DNA of 64,000 nt, taken from assembly GCA_002506365.1 (NCBI GenBank), contig DAXK01000048.1, positions 27,942 through 91,941 on the forward strand, written 5' to 3'. The translations under genes were made by a program, and so were the position numbers. Shown one piece after another: positions 23,964-33,563 of the stretch; position 1 is the stretch's first letter; each line of letters opens with the position of its first letter. Source of the stretch: an archaeon UBA583 (GTDB taxonomy: Archaea > Nanobdellota > Nanobdellia > Woesearchaeales > UBA583). The notes beneath the pieces are model-generated. The model made no database searches. It was not told where the DNA came from and saw only the letters and a list, made by a program, of their open reading frames with translations.

Positions 23964-26360
23964 TTATTCTTTCTCTTTTTTAACTGATTCTTTTTTTTCA
24001 GTAGCTTTCTTATCTGTAGCTTTTTTTGCTGGCGCTTTCTTTTTAGCAGTTTTAGGTTTTGGAACAATTGGGTTTTCTACATCAACCTTTCCTCCCTTAA
24101 TTTGCATCATAGTTTTACATTTAGGATAATTATTACAACCTAAAAATTCTCCATAAAAAGACTTTCTTAAAACCATTTGACCTTCCTTACAATTAGGACA
24201 AACCATATTTTGTTCATCATACTTTTTCTCAACTTCCGCCTCAGGTTTTTTATCTGGATTTACCATATATCTTTGTAATTGACCCTCTGACTTTCCAGCT
24301 AAACACCAAATTTTCCCATTTTCATCAACAGCATCTTCCTCAAGACCTTTAATCACTGGCACATTTGGAGCAGAATAAATATTTTTACAATCTGGATACT
24401 TGTTACATGCAAAAAATCTTCCAGGTCCATTTTTTTGTTTTCTTAAAACTAAATACCCTTCATCACACTTATTACATTTAGCAATCTTAGTTGCTTGAAA
24501 TACTGCTAACTTTGAAGCTGTTGCTAACTGTTTACCTAAATCTGCTTCCTTAGACTTAATATCTCCTAATACAACTTCTAACTTTGCTTTTGCTTCAGCT
24601 AATACTTTATCAGGTGTTGTTTTTTCCAAACGAACATCCTCCATTTCATCCTCAAATTGTCTAGTTAAAGCTTCATCTACCAACATTGGAACTTCTCTAG
24701 CTAAAATTTCATCCATTGATAATCCTAATTCAGTAACTTTGATAGATTTATCAACAATAAAAGCTCTCTTTTTCAAATTCTCTAAAATCTCGGCTCTTGT
24801 AGCTTTAGTCCCTAAATTTCTTTTTTCCAATTCCTTAATAATACTTGCATCAGTATATCTTTTAGGAGGATTTGTCTCTTTATCAACCTTAGAAATTTCT
24901 TTATTTGTAACAGTATCACCTTCATTTAAAACAGGTAATTCAACATCTTTAGCTTTTACATAAGGAGCATATAATTCATGCCAATTTTTAATTACAGTTC
25001 TAGTTCCCTGTAAAACAAAATCGTGAGAATTAACATCAACTCTAATTGTATTAGTTTCCTTAACTGCGGGTTCCCCAAACACTGCAAAAAATCTCTTCAC
25101 AACTAAATCATAAACTTTCATCTCATACTGATCTAAACTTTTAGGAACTTCTCCTGTTGGATGAATCGCAGGGTGAGCAGGATCATCTTTTTTACCCTCA
25201 TTTGGTTTAATCTTAGGGTTAATTTCTAAAACTTTAGCAACAAAATCTTTATACTTTGCTTGTCTATTTAATTGATCTAAAACATTCTTTAAATTTAATT
25301 CCTCAGGTAACTTTTGTGAAGAAGTTCTAGGATAAGAAGTAACTCCCTCAATATATAACTTTTGAGCAATTTCAAGTGTTCTCTTTGGAGAATAACCAAA
25401 TAAATTTGAAGACTCCATCTGTAAAGAAGTTAAATCAAAAGGTAATGGAACTGCTTGATTAAATTTCTTAGCTGAAATTTCAGTAATCTTCCCATCTTTT
25501 CCAGTTGTCTCACTAACAACTTGATTTGCAAACTCTTCATCAAAAACTTTATGCTTATCAACAGCAACCTTTTTCCCATCTTCATCAACAGCTGCTTCTA
25601 AAATTTTCTTTCTCTCAGCAATTTTATCTTTAGGTAACTCATAATGTAAATTTACATCAATACTTTCACAAGTTCCATCCATAAAAATTTCAGAATACTT
25701 TTCAGGTTCAAAAGCTGCAATCTTTCTTTCCCTTTCAGCTAAAAAATGTAAAGCTGGAGCTTGAACACGCCCAGTTGACATAACTTTAAACTGTCCAGCA
25801 CCCTTCTTAATAGACTCAGTAAATGCTCTTGACAAATTAATTCCATAATACCAATCTAAATTATGTCTAGTAACTCCAGCATTAGCTTGACCCCAAACAA
25901 GTGTAGGTAATTTATTTTCATATGACTTAATTAAATCTTTTTTAGTAAGTGTTGAAAACTTCATTCTTTGAGCATCCTTTAACCCTAAAGCATGTAAAAC
26001 AACATTTAAACCAATAACTTCTCCCTCAATATCAAAGTCAGACGCAACAGTTACACTATCAGCTTCCTTTCCTAATTTTTTAATTGCATCAATATAATCT
26101 TTAGTATAAGCTGCAGCCTTATTCATTTTATATGTAGGTTTCCACTCAGTATCAAAAACTGGATACTTCCAACTCTCTCCACCCTTTTCACCTAAACCAT
26201 ACAAATGACCAACAGCAGAACAAACCCTAATTTGTTTTCCATTGTGTGTTAAAGAAAAAAAATTTACTTTTTCACGAACTTTCATTGCTGTTTTATCAGC
26301 AAGAGCATTAGCGATTTTTTCAGCCGCTTGAGGTTTTTCAGAAATAATAAGTTCATACAT
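23964..26360 (-). CDS. topA: DNA topoisomerase I (type IA)
   Basis: This enzyme relaxes negatively supercoiled DNA. It has 798 residues with a Toprim domain at the start (LIISEKPQAAEKIA, SDFDIEGEVIG), the active-site tyrosine in EGVTSYPRTSSQKLP, and the RRxx-type RVQAPALHFL helix. Two C-terminal zinc ribbons follow (CNKCDEGYLVL...CNKYPDCKN and CPNCKEGQMVL...CNNYPKCKT). A Lys/Ala-rich tail ends the protein, perhaps for DNA binding. It is the first of a probable topA-HAD-kinase unit. Confidence 0.95.
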   Translation of the reverse strand: MYELIISEKPQAAEKIANALADKTAMKVREKVNFFSLTHNGKQIRVCSAVGHLYGLGEKGGESWKYPVFDTEWKPTYKMNKAAAYTKDYIDAIKKLGKEADSVTVASDFDIEGEVIGLNVVLHALGLKDAQRMKFSTLTKKDLIKSYENKLPTLVWGQANAGVTRHNLDWYYGINLSRAFTESIKKGAGQFKVMSTGRVQAPALHFLAERERKIAAFEPEKYSEIFMDGTCESIDVNLHYELPKDKIAERKKILEAAVDEDGKKVAVDKHKVFDEEFANQVVSETTGKDGKITEISAKKFNQAVPLPFDLTSLQMESSNLFGYSPKRTLEIAQKLYIEGVTSYPRTSSQKLPEELNLKNVLDQLNRQAKYKDFVAKVLEINPKIKPNEGKKDDPAHPAIHPTGEVPKSLDQYEMKVYDLVVKRFFAVFGEPAVKETNTIRVDVNSHDFVLQGTRTVIKNWHELYAPYVKAKDVELPVLNEGDTVTNKEISKVDKETNPPKRYTDASIIKELEKRNLGTKATRAEILENLKKRAFIVDKSIKVTELGLSMDEILAREVPMLVDEALTRQFEDEMEDVRLEKTTPDKVLAEAKAKLEVVLGDIKSKEADLGKQLATASKLAVFQATKIAKCNKCDEGYLVLRKQKNGPGRFFACNKYPDCKNIYSAPNVPVIKGLEEDAVDENGKIWCLAGKSEGQLQRYMVNPDKKPEAEVEKKYDEQNMVCPNCKEGQMVLRKSFYGEFLGCNNYPKCKTMMQIKGGKVDVENPIVPKPKTAKKKAPAKKATDKKATEKKESVKKEKE

Positions 26361-26542
26361 TTTTTATTAATAATATAAAACATCTAAAATGTTTTTTTAT
26401 AATAAAATCAAAATATTCTTCTTTATATATCTTTGTTATCAATCTAATACATTTTTATCAAATTTAACAAATTATTAAACCTATTCATTAGTATAGTATA
26501 AAAAACAAGTTTTATAAATATAAAAATTCATATCTATTATCC

Positions 26543-27376
26543 ATGACGCCAGAAGAAAAAATAATTCAAATCAAAAATTTGGGAATAGAAAATTTATGTA
26601 TTCTTTCAGATTTTGACGATACAATATCAAAAGGAATAAAATCAGACGGTACTAAAAGTTCTAATTCTTTTTCAGTATATGTAAACAACCCAGATTTGAT
26701 GGGTGAACAAATGAATAAGGAAATTTCAAGATTATATAATTTTTATTATCCAATTGAACAAGATCCAAATATGCCTAAACAAGAAAAAGAAAAAATTATT
26801 GTTAAATGGTGGGAATCTACATTTAAAGAATATAAAAAACACGGATATTGTAAAGATACAATTAAAAAGATTGTTGATAATAAACTAATGGAACTAAAAG
26901 ATAAAACTGATGAGTTTTTAGAATTTACAGTAAAACACAATATTGATACTGTAATATTCTCAGCAGGAATCTATAACTTAATTCATAAATTTTTAGAATT
27001 AAATCATGTTGACCATAAAAATATTCATGTTGTAGCAAATAAATTCAAATTTGATGAATCTGGTTTTTTTACACACACATACGGAGATATAATTCACTCT
27101 ATGAATAAAACATTCTTTGAACTTTCAAGAATTCCAGTATATGAAGAACTAACTCAAAAAAAATCCTGTATAATATTAGGTGATTCATTATCTGATACTT
27201 ATATGACAAAAGGTGCAAACTTTCAAGTAGAATTAAAAATTGGTTTTTTAAATACTCTGCCAGAAGATCCAGCTTACAAAATGAGACTAAAAGCGCACCA
27301 AGAAAAATTTGATATTGTTTTACAAGGTCAAGAAGATTTCACAAAAATTAACAAAATATTAAAACAAATTATATAA
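26543..27376 (+). CDS. UMPH-1-type cytosolic 5'-nucleotidase
   Basis: The 277-residue protein resembles eukaryotic pyrimidine 5'-nucleotidase (UMPH-1, NT5C3), which hydrolyses UMP and CMP. It has the HAD motif DFDDT (Asp23, Asp25), a large cap domain with YYPIEQDPNMPKQEKEKIIVK and WWESTFKEYKKHGYCKDTI, then IFSAGIYNLI and ILGDSLSDTYM. This type is uncommon in archaea. A TTTATAAATA box lies about 25 bases before the ATG. Confidence 0.82.
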   Translation: MTPEEKIIQIKNLGIENLCILSDFDDTISKGIKSDGTKSSNSFSVYVNNPDLMGEQMNKEISRLYNFYYPIEQDPNMPKQEKEKIIVKWWESTFKEYKKHGYCKDTIKKIVDNKLMELKDKTDEFLEFTVKHNIDTVIFSAGIYNLIHKFLELNHVDHKNIHVVANKFKFDESGFFTHTYGDIIHSMNKTFFELSRIPVYEELTQKKSCIILGDSLSDTYMTKGANFQVELKIGFLNTLPEDPAYKMRLKAHQEKFDIVLQGQEDFTKINKILKQII

Positions 27377-27450
27377 TTTTTTTAATAATTTAAATTAAAA
27401 TAAAAATTAAATAATGTATTCATTTTTTCTAATTCAATTAATTATTTAAT

Positions 27451-27756
27451 TTAATCTGAATTAATTTGTTTTACAATTCTAATATTATTTTTATCATAAA
27501 TACAAACATATTCATCAAAAATAATATTAAATGAAGTTAAAGTTCCATACTTCAAATTCCAATCATGTTCAATTAAATCTCTATTATTATTAGAAATTCT
27601 ATAACTTTGATTTTCTAAATTATATAAAATAGGTAATCCATTTTTTTTCAAAATAGATTCAAAATGCATCTCCAATTCAGAACTTACACAAAATTCAAAA
27701 CTCTTAATTTTATTCTCTAAATTATTATTAAATTCTGTTCCAAAATCACAAACCAT
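27451..27756 (-). CDS. Hypothetical protein
   Basis: The 101-residue protein has no recognised family. It is rich in Asn, Glu and Ser and shows a mixed alpha/beta pattern (RISNNNRDLIEHDW, LTSFNIIFDEYVCIYDKN). It has no membrane segment. TATATATTAAAAACC upstream of the ATG may be its promoter. It is downstream of the lysA remnant on the same strand. Confidence 0.5.
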   Translation of the reverse strand: MVCDFGTEFNNNLENKIKSFEFCVSSELEMHFESILKKNGLPILYNLENQSYRISNNNRDLIEHDWNLKYGTLTSFNIIFDEYVCIYDKNNIRIVKQINSD

Positions 27757-27820
27757 ATCCCAATATGGTTTTTAATATATATAAATTTGTCGAAAATTAA
27801 AATTCATTAAAATTAATAAA

Positions 27821-28178
27821 TTAAAATTCACTATCAATTTTTGGTAACTTTCTATCAACAGCAAATTTATCATTATTTTCACATAATGACCCAACAACAT
27901 CATAAGTAAAATCATTAACATTATTTTCCTTTCCTAAAACAACAATATGATGAACAACCTCCACCAAATCCAACTGAACTTAAACTCTTTAAAATATGTG
28001 GATTTGGATTAGCCTTAACAGCAAAATATTCTTTAAAACCTCTATTCCAACTAAAAGCATTTTTTAATTTTTTAGCATTTTTAATCATAGCCCTTTAATC
28101 ATAAATATAAAACGGAGTTGAAAACTCCTCGCTAATCTTTTCAATTCTCTCTTTTGTAAACGGTAATACTCTATTCAT
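27821..28178 (-). pseudogene. lysA: Decayed lysA (diaminopimelate decarboxylase)
   Basis: Read from the ATG at 28178, the frame gives a LysA-like start (MNRVLPFTKERIEKISEEFS and TPFYIYD), then a stop codon (TAA at 28097-28095), then continues with KNAFSWNRGFKEYFAVKANP and NPHIL, which includes the pyridoxal-phosphate Lys in AVKANPNP. After GFGGGCSS the sequence jumps frame and place to the C-terminal end of LysA: HHIVVLGKENN, then VVGSLCENNDKFAVDRKLPK. About 300 residues are missing between them and the last part is cut. So the gene has an internal deletion, a stop, a frameshift and a truncated end. It starts 3 bases past the AstE-like gene, as if formerly in one operon. Confidence 0.85.
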
Positions 28179-28180
28179 TT

Positions 28181-29128
28181 TTAATTCTCATCATAAATAT
28201 AAAATCCACTCTCGATTAATCTATCAAATTCATTATTAAATAAATTAATTGTGCAATTTTTCTTAAAATAAACTTTTCCATTTTCAACATAAAAATATTT
28301 TTCAATATCTAATTCATTAAATCTAAAAAAATCTAAATTGTCGCAATCAGCAAAAAACTCACCAGCACTAATTTTAGTAATATTTAAACTCTCAATATCT
28401 TCTCTAATAATCACATCATTTAAACTTGTATTCTCATTAAATTTAATATTTACTTCTCCATTAAAAACGCCTTGTGAGATATCAAAAACATTCAAATTTT
28501 CATAATTACACACTTCAAAAATTTGAAAAAACTTTCTAATTGTATTAAATGCAAATTCATCAGCACCAGTAGTTTTATTAGAACCACATTCAACAATAAA
28601 ACTAGGACAAATATCTCTAGTTAAATCCACAAATAAATTTTCATCTCCTCTATTAATAAAAGTAAATTCACAAAATTTTCTTGAAACATTAATACTAAAC
28701 TCATCAGTATTTGAAGTAAAACAATGTTGAATTAAATTTGAACAATTATATGAATGTAAATCTAAAATTCCAACTAAATTTAAAGACTGTAAAAATTCAT
28801 AAATTTCATACGCTTTTAATTCAATTTCACTTGTTGGGTTTTGAGTCCAAATTCTATTAAAATTCACATCAATTAATCTCTCACAAAATCTAGCAGCATT
28901 AACATTCCCAATCATAAAATACACATCACAATTATAATTTTGATTTGAATCTAATTCATTTAAAATCGCATTCAAACCACAAACTTCATCCCCATGTAAA
29001 ATAGTTGAAATAAAAACCGCTCTTGAACTATCATTTCCTTTTTTTCTAAAAATTGAAAAATCATCATAATTATTAATTAAATAATTTAAATCTTGATTTT
29101 CAATTTCCTCAAACTCATAAATATTCAT
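28181..29128 (-). CDS. AstE/aspartoacylase-family zinc hydrolase
   Basis: This 315-residue M14-type metallohydrolase keeps the family's key residues: HGDE (His45, Glu48), GNVNAARFCERLIDVNFNR (substrate Asn/Arg loop), LDLHS (His125) and VECGS (Glu180, catalytic). Family members cut amide bonds of N-acyl amino acids, for example succinylglutamate or acetylaspartate. The C-terminal 110 residues form a beta-barrel-like domain. It sits between a GCS2-type ligase and the lysA remnant on one strand, so it may process an amide made by the ligase. Confidence 0.8.
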   Translation of the reverse strand: MNIYEFEEIENQDLNYLINNYDDFSIFRKKGNDSSRAVFISTILHGDEVCGLNAILNELDSNQNYNCDVYFMIGNVNAARFCERLIDVNFNRIWTQNPTSEIELKAYEIYEFLQSLNLVGILDLHSYNCSNLIQHCFTSNTDEFSINVSRKFCEFTFINRGDENLFVDLTRDICPSFIVECGSNKTTGADEFAFNTIRKFFQIFEVCNYENLNVFDISQGVFNGEVNIKFNENTSLNDVIIREDIESLNITKISAGEFFADCDNLDFFRFNELDIEKYFYVENGKVYFKKNCTINLFNNEFDRLIESGFYIYDEN

Positions 29129-29139
29129 TTTAATTTACC

Positions 29140-30318
29140 TCAATTATAATCAAATTCATTTAAAATTTCATCTAAATAATTATTTGTCCCCATTCTAATT
29201 TGCTGTTGCGCTCTAGTCTCCTCAAGTAATGGAATTAAATTTTCAACATAACTAAATGAAACCTCATCTAAATAATCTCTAGCCTGTGAAATCATCAAAT
29301 GAGCATAATCTCTTAAATTTCTATCGTCCACTTGACAATTTAAACCAAATCTTCCAGCATTTGAACTCAAAACTTCTAATTCATTAGTATTAGATGAAAT
29401 ATTTGATAAAACATTATTCCCATCCAAGCAAGATAAAATATGCCCTTCAAGTAATGCACTAACACCTAAATTTTCACCTAATGTGCAAAGCATATCGCAA
29501 GGTCTATATTCAACTCTAATCTCATCATTTGCAAATTTATTTCCGGCTTTATCCTCAGTCCTAGGTCTAATATCAACATATAATTGTGATTCAACTCCAA
29601 CAGGATTTCCACGACCACCAAAATGAGTCAAATAATCAATATAATCATCATAAGATTCATAACTTTCAGGAATTCCAAATCCACAAATTGTATCTTCTAA
29701 ATTTACATTTCCTTTACCTTCACATCTCTCCCAAATATGTCTTCTACCATTTAAAATAGGATGTCCGCCATTTCTTTCCAAATAGGAATTAGTATGAACT
29801 CTACTATTTTGAAAAACAGGTGAATTTGCTGTTAAAGCAACCATAATTGGAATAGTTGGACGCAAAATATTATTTAAATAAATAATTTGTTCAGTCTCAC
29901 TCATTTCTGAACCAACTAATGAATAATTAACTTGAAAAGCTTGTAATCCCGTTTCCAATTCAACACCCTCACCATTAGCAAAATCAAACATTTCGTTTGT
30001 ACTATTTGTGATATTATTTAATCTTTCATTTGGACTAACCAATGGATTAAATTCTAAGGGAAAAGCGCCAACAGATAACAATCTTGAACCCTCATCTAAT
30101 CTAGATTGAACCATATTAACATATTCTTTAATATTTGATTCTAATTCTAAATAACTAGTTGACGGATTTGACGCAATTTCAAATTGGTATGGTCCATATT
30201 CATGAGATATATTCTCATGCCCTAAATCTCTTACAATATTATAAACATTTGAATTTGGGTTAAAATTTTCATCAGTTACAAAAAATTCTAACTCCAATCC
30301 TTTTTTTACACTTATCAT
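29140..30318 (-). CDS. GCS2-family carboxylate-amine ligase
   Basis: The 392-residue protein belongs to the GCS2/YbdK family of ATP-dependent carboxylate-amine ligases, related to glutamate-cysteine ligase. KKGLELEFFV at the start has the conserved Glu residues; then SHEYGPYQFEIASNPS, GLQAFQVNYSL, LTANSPVFQNSR and VDIRPRT with EIRVEYRPCD follow the family order. It would join an amino acid to another through an amide, often gamma-glutamyl. Product unknown. It is 11 bases upstream of the AstE-like hydrolase, so ligase and hydrolase are one operon. Confidence 0.82.
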   Translation of the reverse strand: MISVKKGLELEFFVTDENFNPNSNVYNIVRDLGHENISHEYGPYQFEIASNPSTSYLELESNIKEYVNMVQSRLDEGSRLLSVGAFPLEFNPLVSPNERLNNITNSTNEMFDFANGEGVELETGLQAFQVNYSLVGSEMSETEQIIYLNNILRPTIPIMVALTANSPVFQNSRVHTNSYLERNGGHPILNGRRHIWERCEGKGNVNLEDTICGFGIPESYESYDDYIDYLTHFGGRGNPVGVESQLYVDIRPRTEDKAGNKFANDEIRVEYRPCDMLCTLGENLGVSALLEGHILSCLDGNNVLSNISSNTNELEVLSSNAGRFGLNCQVDDRNLRDYAHLMISQARDYLDEVSFSYVENLIPLLEETRAQQQIRMGTNNYLDEILNEFDYN

Positions 30319-30389
30319 AGTAATAATAAATTATATAAATAATATTAACATAATGTATATTATTATACAAATAATTACAAAACTGTAAA

Positions 30390-31046
30390 ATGAAACAAAT
30401 AACTAAACAAGTAGAACAAATTCTATCAAATAAACCGTTTATTCAACAAGGATTACTAAAAGGAATAATGAATGTAGCAGCATTAAGTGAAGAATTTATA
30501 CCTGAGATTGAAGCAAATTTAAAGACTAAAATTAATTTTTCATCCGTAAATATGGCAATTAGAAGATATGCTGAAAAATTAGAAAAAGCTGATTTTAATC
30601 AAGTTTATTTTGAAAAAACAACTTCTTTAAACATTAAATCAAATTTAATGGAAATTACAATTTATAAAAATGAAAATGTTCAAAATTATATTAAAAAATT
30701 ATACAAATTAATTAACATGCAATCAGGAGATTTTTTAACAATAACTCAAGGACTTCACGAAGTAATGATAATTTTTGACGAAAAATATAAAGAAGAGATA
30801 ATAGAAATTTTACCTAAAAAAATAATTAAATACTCACAAACAGACATCGCAAGTTTAACAATGAGTATACCACAAACATCAGTAGATTCAGTTGGTTTTT
30901 ATTATACAATAACTAAAACACTAGCTTGGGAAAACGTTCCAATTATTGATATTGTATCAACATACACAGAAATAACAATATTATTATCAAGCGAAAATGT
31001 AGGTAAATCCTTTGATGTATTAAAAAAATTAATATCAAACAAATAA
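30390..31046 (+). CDS. ACT-domain regulator, paralog of 31872-32519
   Basis: The 218-residue protein has an N-terminal helical, winged-helix-like segment (about 1-70: EQILSNKPFIQQGLLKG, VNMAIRRYAEKL) and C-terminal ACT-like domains of aspartokinase type (ENVPIIDIVSTYTEITILL and NVGKSFDVLKKL). ACT domains bind small ligands, often amino acids. It is probably an amino-acid-sensing regulator without a catalytic domain. It is divergent from the GCS2 gene and has a paralog 826 bases downstream. Confidence 0.62.
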   Translation: MKQITKQVEQILSNKPFIQQGLLKGIMNVAALSEEFIPEIEANLKTKINFSSVNMAIRRYAEKLEKADFNQVYFEKTTSLNIKSNLMEITIYKNENVQNYIKKLYKLINMQSGDFLTITQGLHEVMIIFDEKYKEEIIEILPKKIIKYSQTDIASLTMSIPQTSVDSVGFYYTITKTLAWENVPIIDIVSTYTEITILLSSENVGKSFDVLKKLISNK

Positions 31047-31095
31047 GAAACAAACCTCAAAAAAATCAAAATTTAAAATATTTTTAATTTTATAT

Positions 31096-31761
31096 TTATT
31101 CTAAAATATGATACAAATTTCCTTTAAAATGTTCTTTTGAAATAATTTTAAACCCACAAGATAAAATCAAATTATCTAGTTCATCTTCATCAAATAAATA
31201 ATAAAATCTATCTAATTTTTCACCATCTAAATCATAAGTTACACGAACTTTTTTATCATCTCCTTGATCAAATACAAATTTTTTTTTTTTAATTTGTTTA
31301 TCTAAAAATTCTTTTTCAGGAAACCAATTAGAAATTAAAATTTTTCCACTTGACTTTAAAATTCTTCTAAATTCAACTAAAGCCTTTTTTTGTAAATCTA
31401 CATCTAATAAATGATGAAATGCTGCAATACACACAATAGAATCAAATGAATCTGATTCAATTGGAATATTTGTAAAATCACAACAAACAGTCCTATAACC
31501 CTTTTCACTAACAGTCTTTAACTGTCCTGAAGATATATCTGAACCAACTAAATTACTTTTTAAAAATCCACTCTGCTCTGCTAATTGTAAATGACGTCCA
31601 CCTCCACAACCTAAATCTAAAAATTGTAACTTTTCCTTATCTGAAAAACTCTCAACAAACTCAACTACAGGTTTCCAAAAATATTGTCTTTTAGTTTCCC
31701 AATTCTCACAAATTTTATTATAAGTTTCTTCATTAATTTTAGTATAATTAGTATTTTCCAT
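31096..31761 (-). CDS. Class I methyltransferase, Trm9-like
   Basis: The 221-residue SAM methyltransferase has LDLGCGGGRHLQLAE (motif I), GSDISSGQ and CDFTNIPIESDSFDSIVCIAAFHHL. The phrases KPVVEFVESF before motif I, EFRRILKSSGKILISNW, and RFYYLFDEDELDNLILSCGF near the end match the Trm9/ALKBH8 group, which methylates the wobble uridine side chain in tRNA. That function is inferred; another small acceptor is possible. Confidence 0.7.
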   Translation of the reverse strand: MENTNYTKINEETYNKICENWETKRQYFWKPVVEFVESFSDKEKLQFLDLGCGGGRHLQLAEQSGFLKSNLVGSDISSGQLKTVSEKGYRTVCCDFTNIPIESDSFDSIVCIAAFHHLLDVDLQKKALVEFRRILKSSGKILISNWFPEKEFLDKQIKKKKFVFDQGDDKKVRVTYDLDGEKLDRFYYLFDEDELDNLILSCGFKIISKEHFKGNLYHILE

Positions 31762-31871
31762 TTTTATTAAATCCTAATAAAATTAATTTATATTAATATA
31801 TAAACTTATTTTACAACTAAAATTAAAATTTATACAAAAATGTTTTAAATAAAACAATTTTACATAATTTT

Positions 31872-32519
31872 ATGTCTAAAACAAAAACTTCAACTGCTCA
31901 ACTAGCGATAGAATATGTTAAAAAAAATCCAAGTATCGAAACTTGCCTACAAAATGAATTAATTAATTATTCATCTCTTTCAAGATTAATTGCTAAAAAA
32001 CTTGAACTTAAAAATCAAACTTCTATTGACGCAATCTTAATTTCACTAAGAAGATACCAAAAAGAACTAACTTCAAAAAAAGAATCTCAAAAACCAATTG
32101 AAAATTTATTAAAAAATTCAGACATTGAAATTAAAAATAAAATTGTAAGATTTGTAGTATCTAAACAAATTGAAATTGAAAAAATCTTTGAACTTCAAAA
32201 ACAAATTAAAACTCAATTTGGATTATTCTATGTATTTGAAGGAAGTGATAATTACACAATAATTACTCAAGAAAAATACTTTGATTTATGTTCTGAAAAC
32301 TTTATAGATAAAATTATTTATTCAGGAAAAGACTTAGCATTTGTAATGATAAATTCTCCTCCAGAAATTGAAGAAATAACTGGAGTAATATCATATATTA
32401 CAAGATTATTTTCAGACTATAATGTTAATGCTTTAGAAATATTATCTTTCTGGAAAGATACATTTATTGTAATTGAAAAAAAAGATATTCAAAAAGTATT
32501 AGAATTTTTAGAATTTTAA
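31872..32519 (+). CDS. ACT-domain regulator, second paralog
   Basis: The 215-residue protein has the same layout as the gene at 30390: N-terminal helical DNA-binding-like part (NYSSLSRLIAKKLELKNQTS and IDAILISLRRYQKEL) followed by ACT-like parts (VISYITRLFSDYNVNALEIL, DTFIVIEKKDIQKVLEFL). The duplication suggests two regulators for related ligands. Whether it binds DNA is unknown. Confidence 0.6.
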   Translation: MSKTKTSTAQLAIEYVKKNPSIETCLQNELINYSSLSRLIAKKLELKNQTSIDAILISLRRYQKELTSKKESQKPIENLLKNSDIEIKNKIVRFVVSKQIEIEKIFELQKQIKTQFGLFYVFEGSDNYTIITQEKYFDLCSENFIDKIIYSGKDLAFVMINSPPEIEEITGVISYITRLFSDYNVNALEILSFWKDTFIVIEKKDIQKVLEFLEF

Positions 32520-32525
32520 TAATCT

Positions 32526-33482
32526 TTAATTTTTAACATCTAAAAATTTATCTAAAATTGTTAATTTCATTCCCTTAGAAATATCAAACTCAACATTTGC
32601 ATAAAGAGGTAAAAATGCGTGTGGAAAATAATGTCCAAACTCATCTATTTTCATAATTGGAAAATCATATTCTTTTAACAAATTAAAAACAATATCCTCA
32701 TAATTAATATGGGACTCAGTTTCCTCACCATCAAACTCAAAAATATGTCCAATAACTAAAGCTGATATTTTATCAAAAACTCCAACTTGTTTTAATTGCG
32801 TAATTCTTGCAATTAAACCTGAAACATCTGGTTTATGATCCTCTAAAAACAAAACCTTTTTATCAAAATCTGGAAAAAAAGGAGTTCCAAGTAATTTTAA
32901 AATTGATTTTGAATTACAACCAACAATTTCTCCAGAAAATTTCATAGAATCATTCTCACGCATAAACTTCCACGGGAAATATGGAACAATATCAGATTCA
33001 CCCTTAAACAATCTTTCTTGAAAAAATTGTTGAGTATATTCATAATCAAACTCTTTTTTATTTCCATACTTAGCATCACACCCATGAAAAGTATAAAAAC
33101 CACACTTTTTAGAAATTGCCATTAACAAAACATCACAATCAGATTTCCCAACAATAATTTTAGGATTTTTAGAAATTAAATCATAATCTAAATAAGGTAA
33201 TAACTCATTACAAGTTTGCCCACCTTGAAATAACCAAATTGCAGAAATATTTGGATCAGAAAACATTTCATTAATATAATCTGCTCTCTCTTTTGGAGAA
33301 CTTGAAGATACATTAAATTCATCAGATTTCCCAAAATCTGAACTAAATACAACTTTTAATCCTACTTCTCTCATATATGATACAAAATTACTAGCTAGTT
33401 CTTTATCATCAGAACTTACTTTTTTAGAAGGTGCTACAACTCCAACTGTATCCCCTCTTTTTAATCCATTAACTTTAAGCAT
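32526..33482 (-). CDS. S66-family peptidase (LD-carboxypeptidase/MccF-like)
   Basis: This 318-residue serine peptidase-like protein has the nucleophile Ser114 in VGKSDCDVLL, a Glu in LFLEDHKPDVSGL, and a late His in GHYFPHAFLPL, which fit the S66 Ser-Glu-His triad. LD-carboxypeptidases trim peptidoglycan peptides; MccF cleaves the nucleotide antibiotic microcin C. Peptidoglycan is not expected in a DPANN archaeon, so detoxification, peptide salvage or action on bacterial wall fragments is more likely (inference). No signal peptide is present. Confidence 0.82.
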   Translation of the reverse strand: MLKVNGLKRGDTVGVVAPSKKVSSDDKELASNFVSYMREVGLKVVFSSDFGKSDEFNVSSSSPKERADYINEMFSDPNISAIWLFQGGQTCNELLPYLDYDLISKNPKIIVGKSDCDVLLMAISKKCGFYTFHGCDAKYGNKKEFDYEYTQQFFQERLFKGESDIVPYFPWKFMRENDSMKFSGEIVGCNSKSILKLLGTPFFPDFDKKVLFLEDHKPDVSGLIARITQLKQVGVFDKISALVIGHIFEFDGEETESHINYEDIVFNLLKEYDFPIMKIDEFGHYFPHAFLPLYANVEFDISKGMKLTILDKFLDVKN

Positions 33483-33563
33483 AAAAAATTAAATTATCTA
33501 AACTTTAAAAATATGATTAATTTAAAACGCAGATTTATAAATTTAAAAAATTAAAATAATTTT

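Noticed and set aside
24739..24963. Antisense open frame inside topA
   Set aside because: It falls within the topoisomerase core; no independent support.
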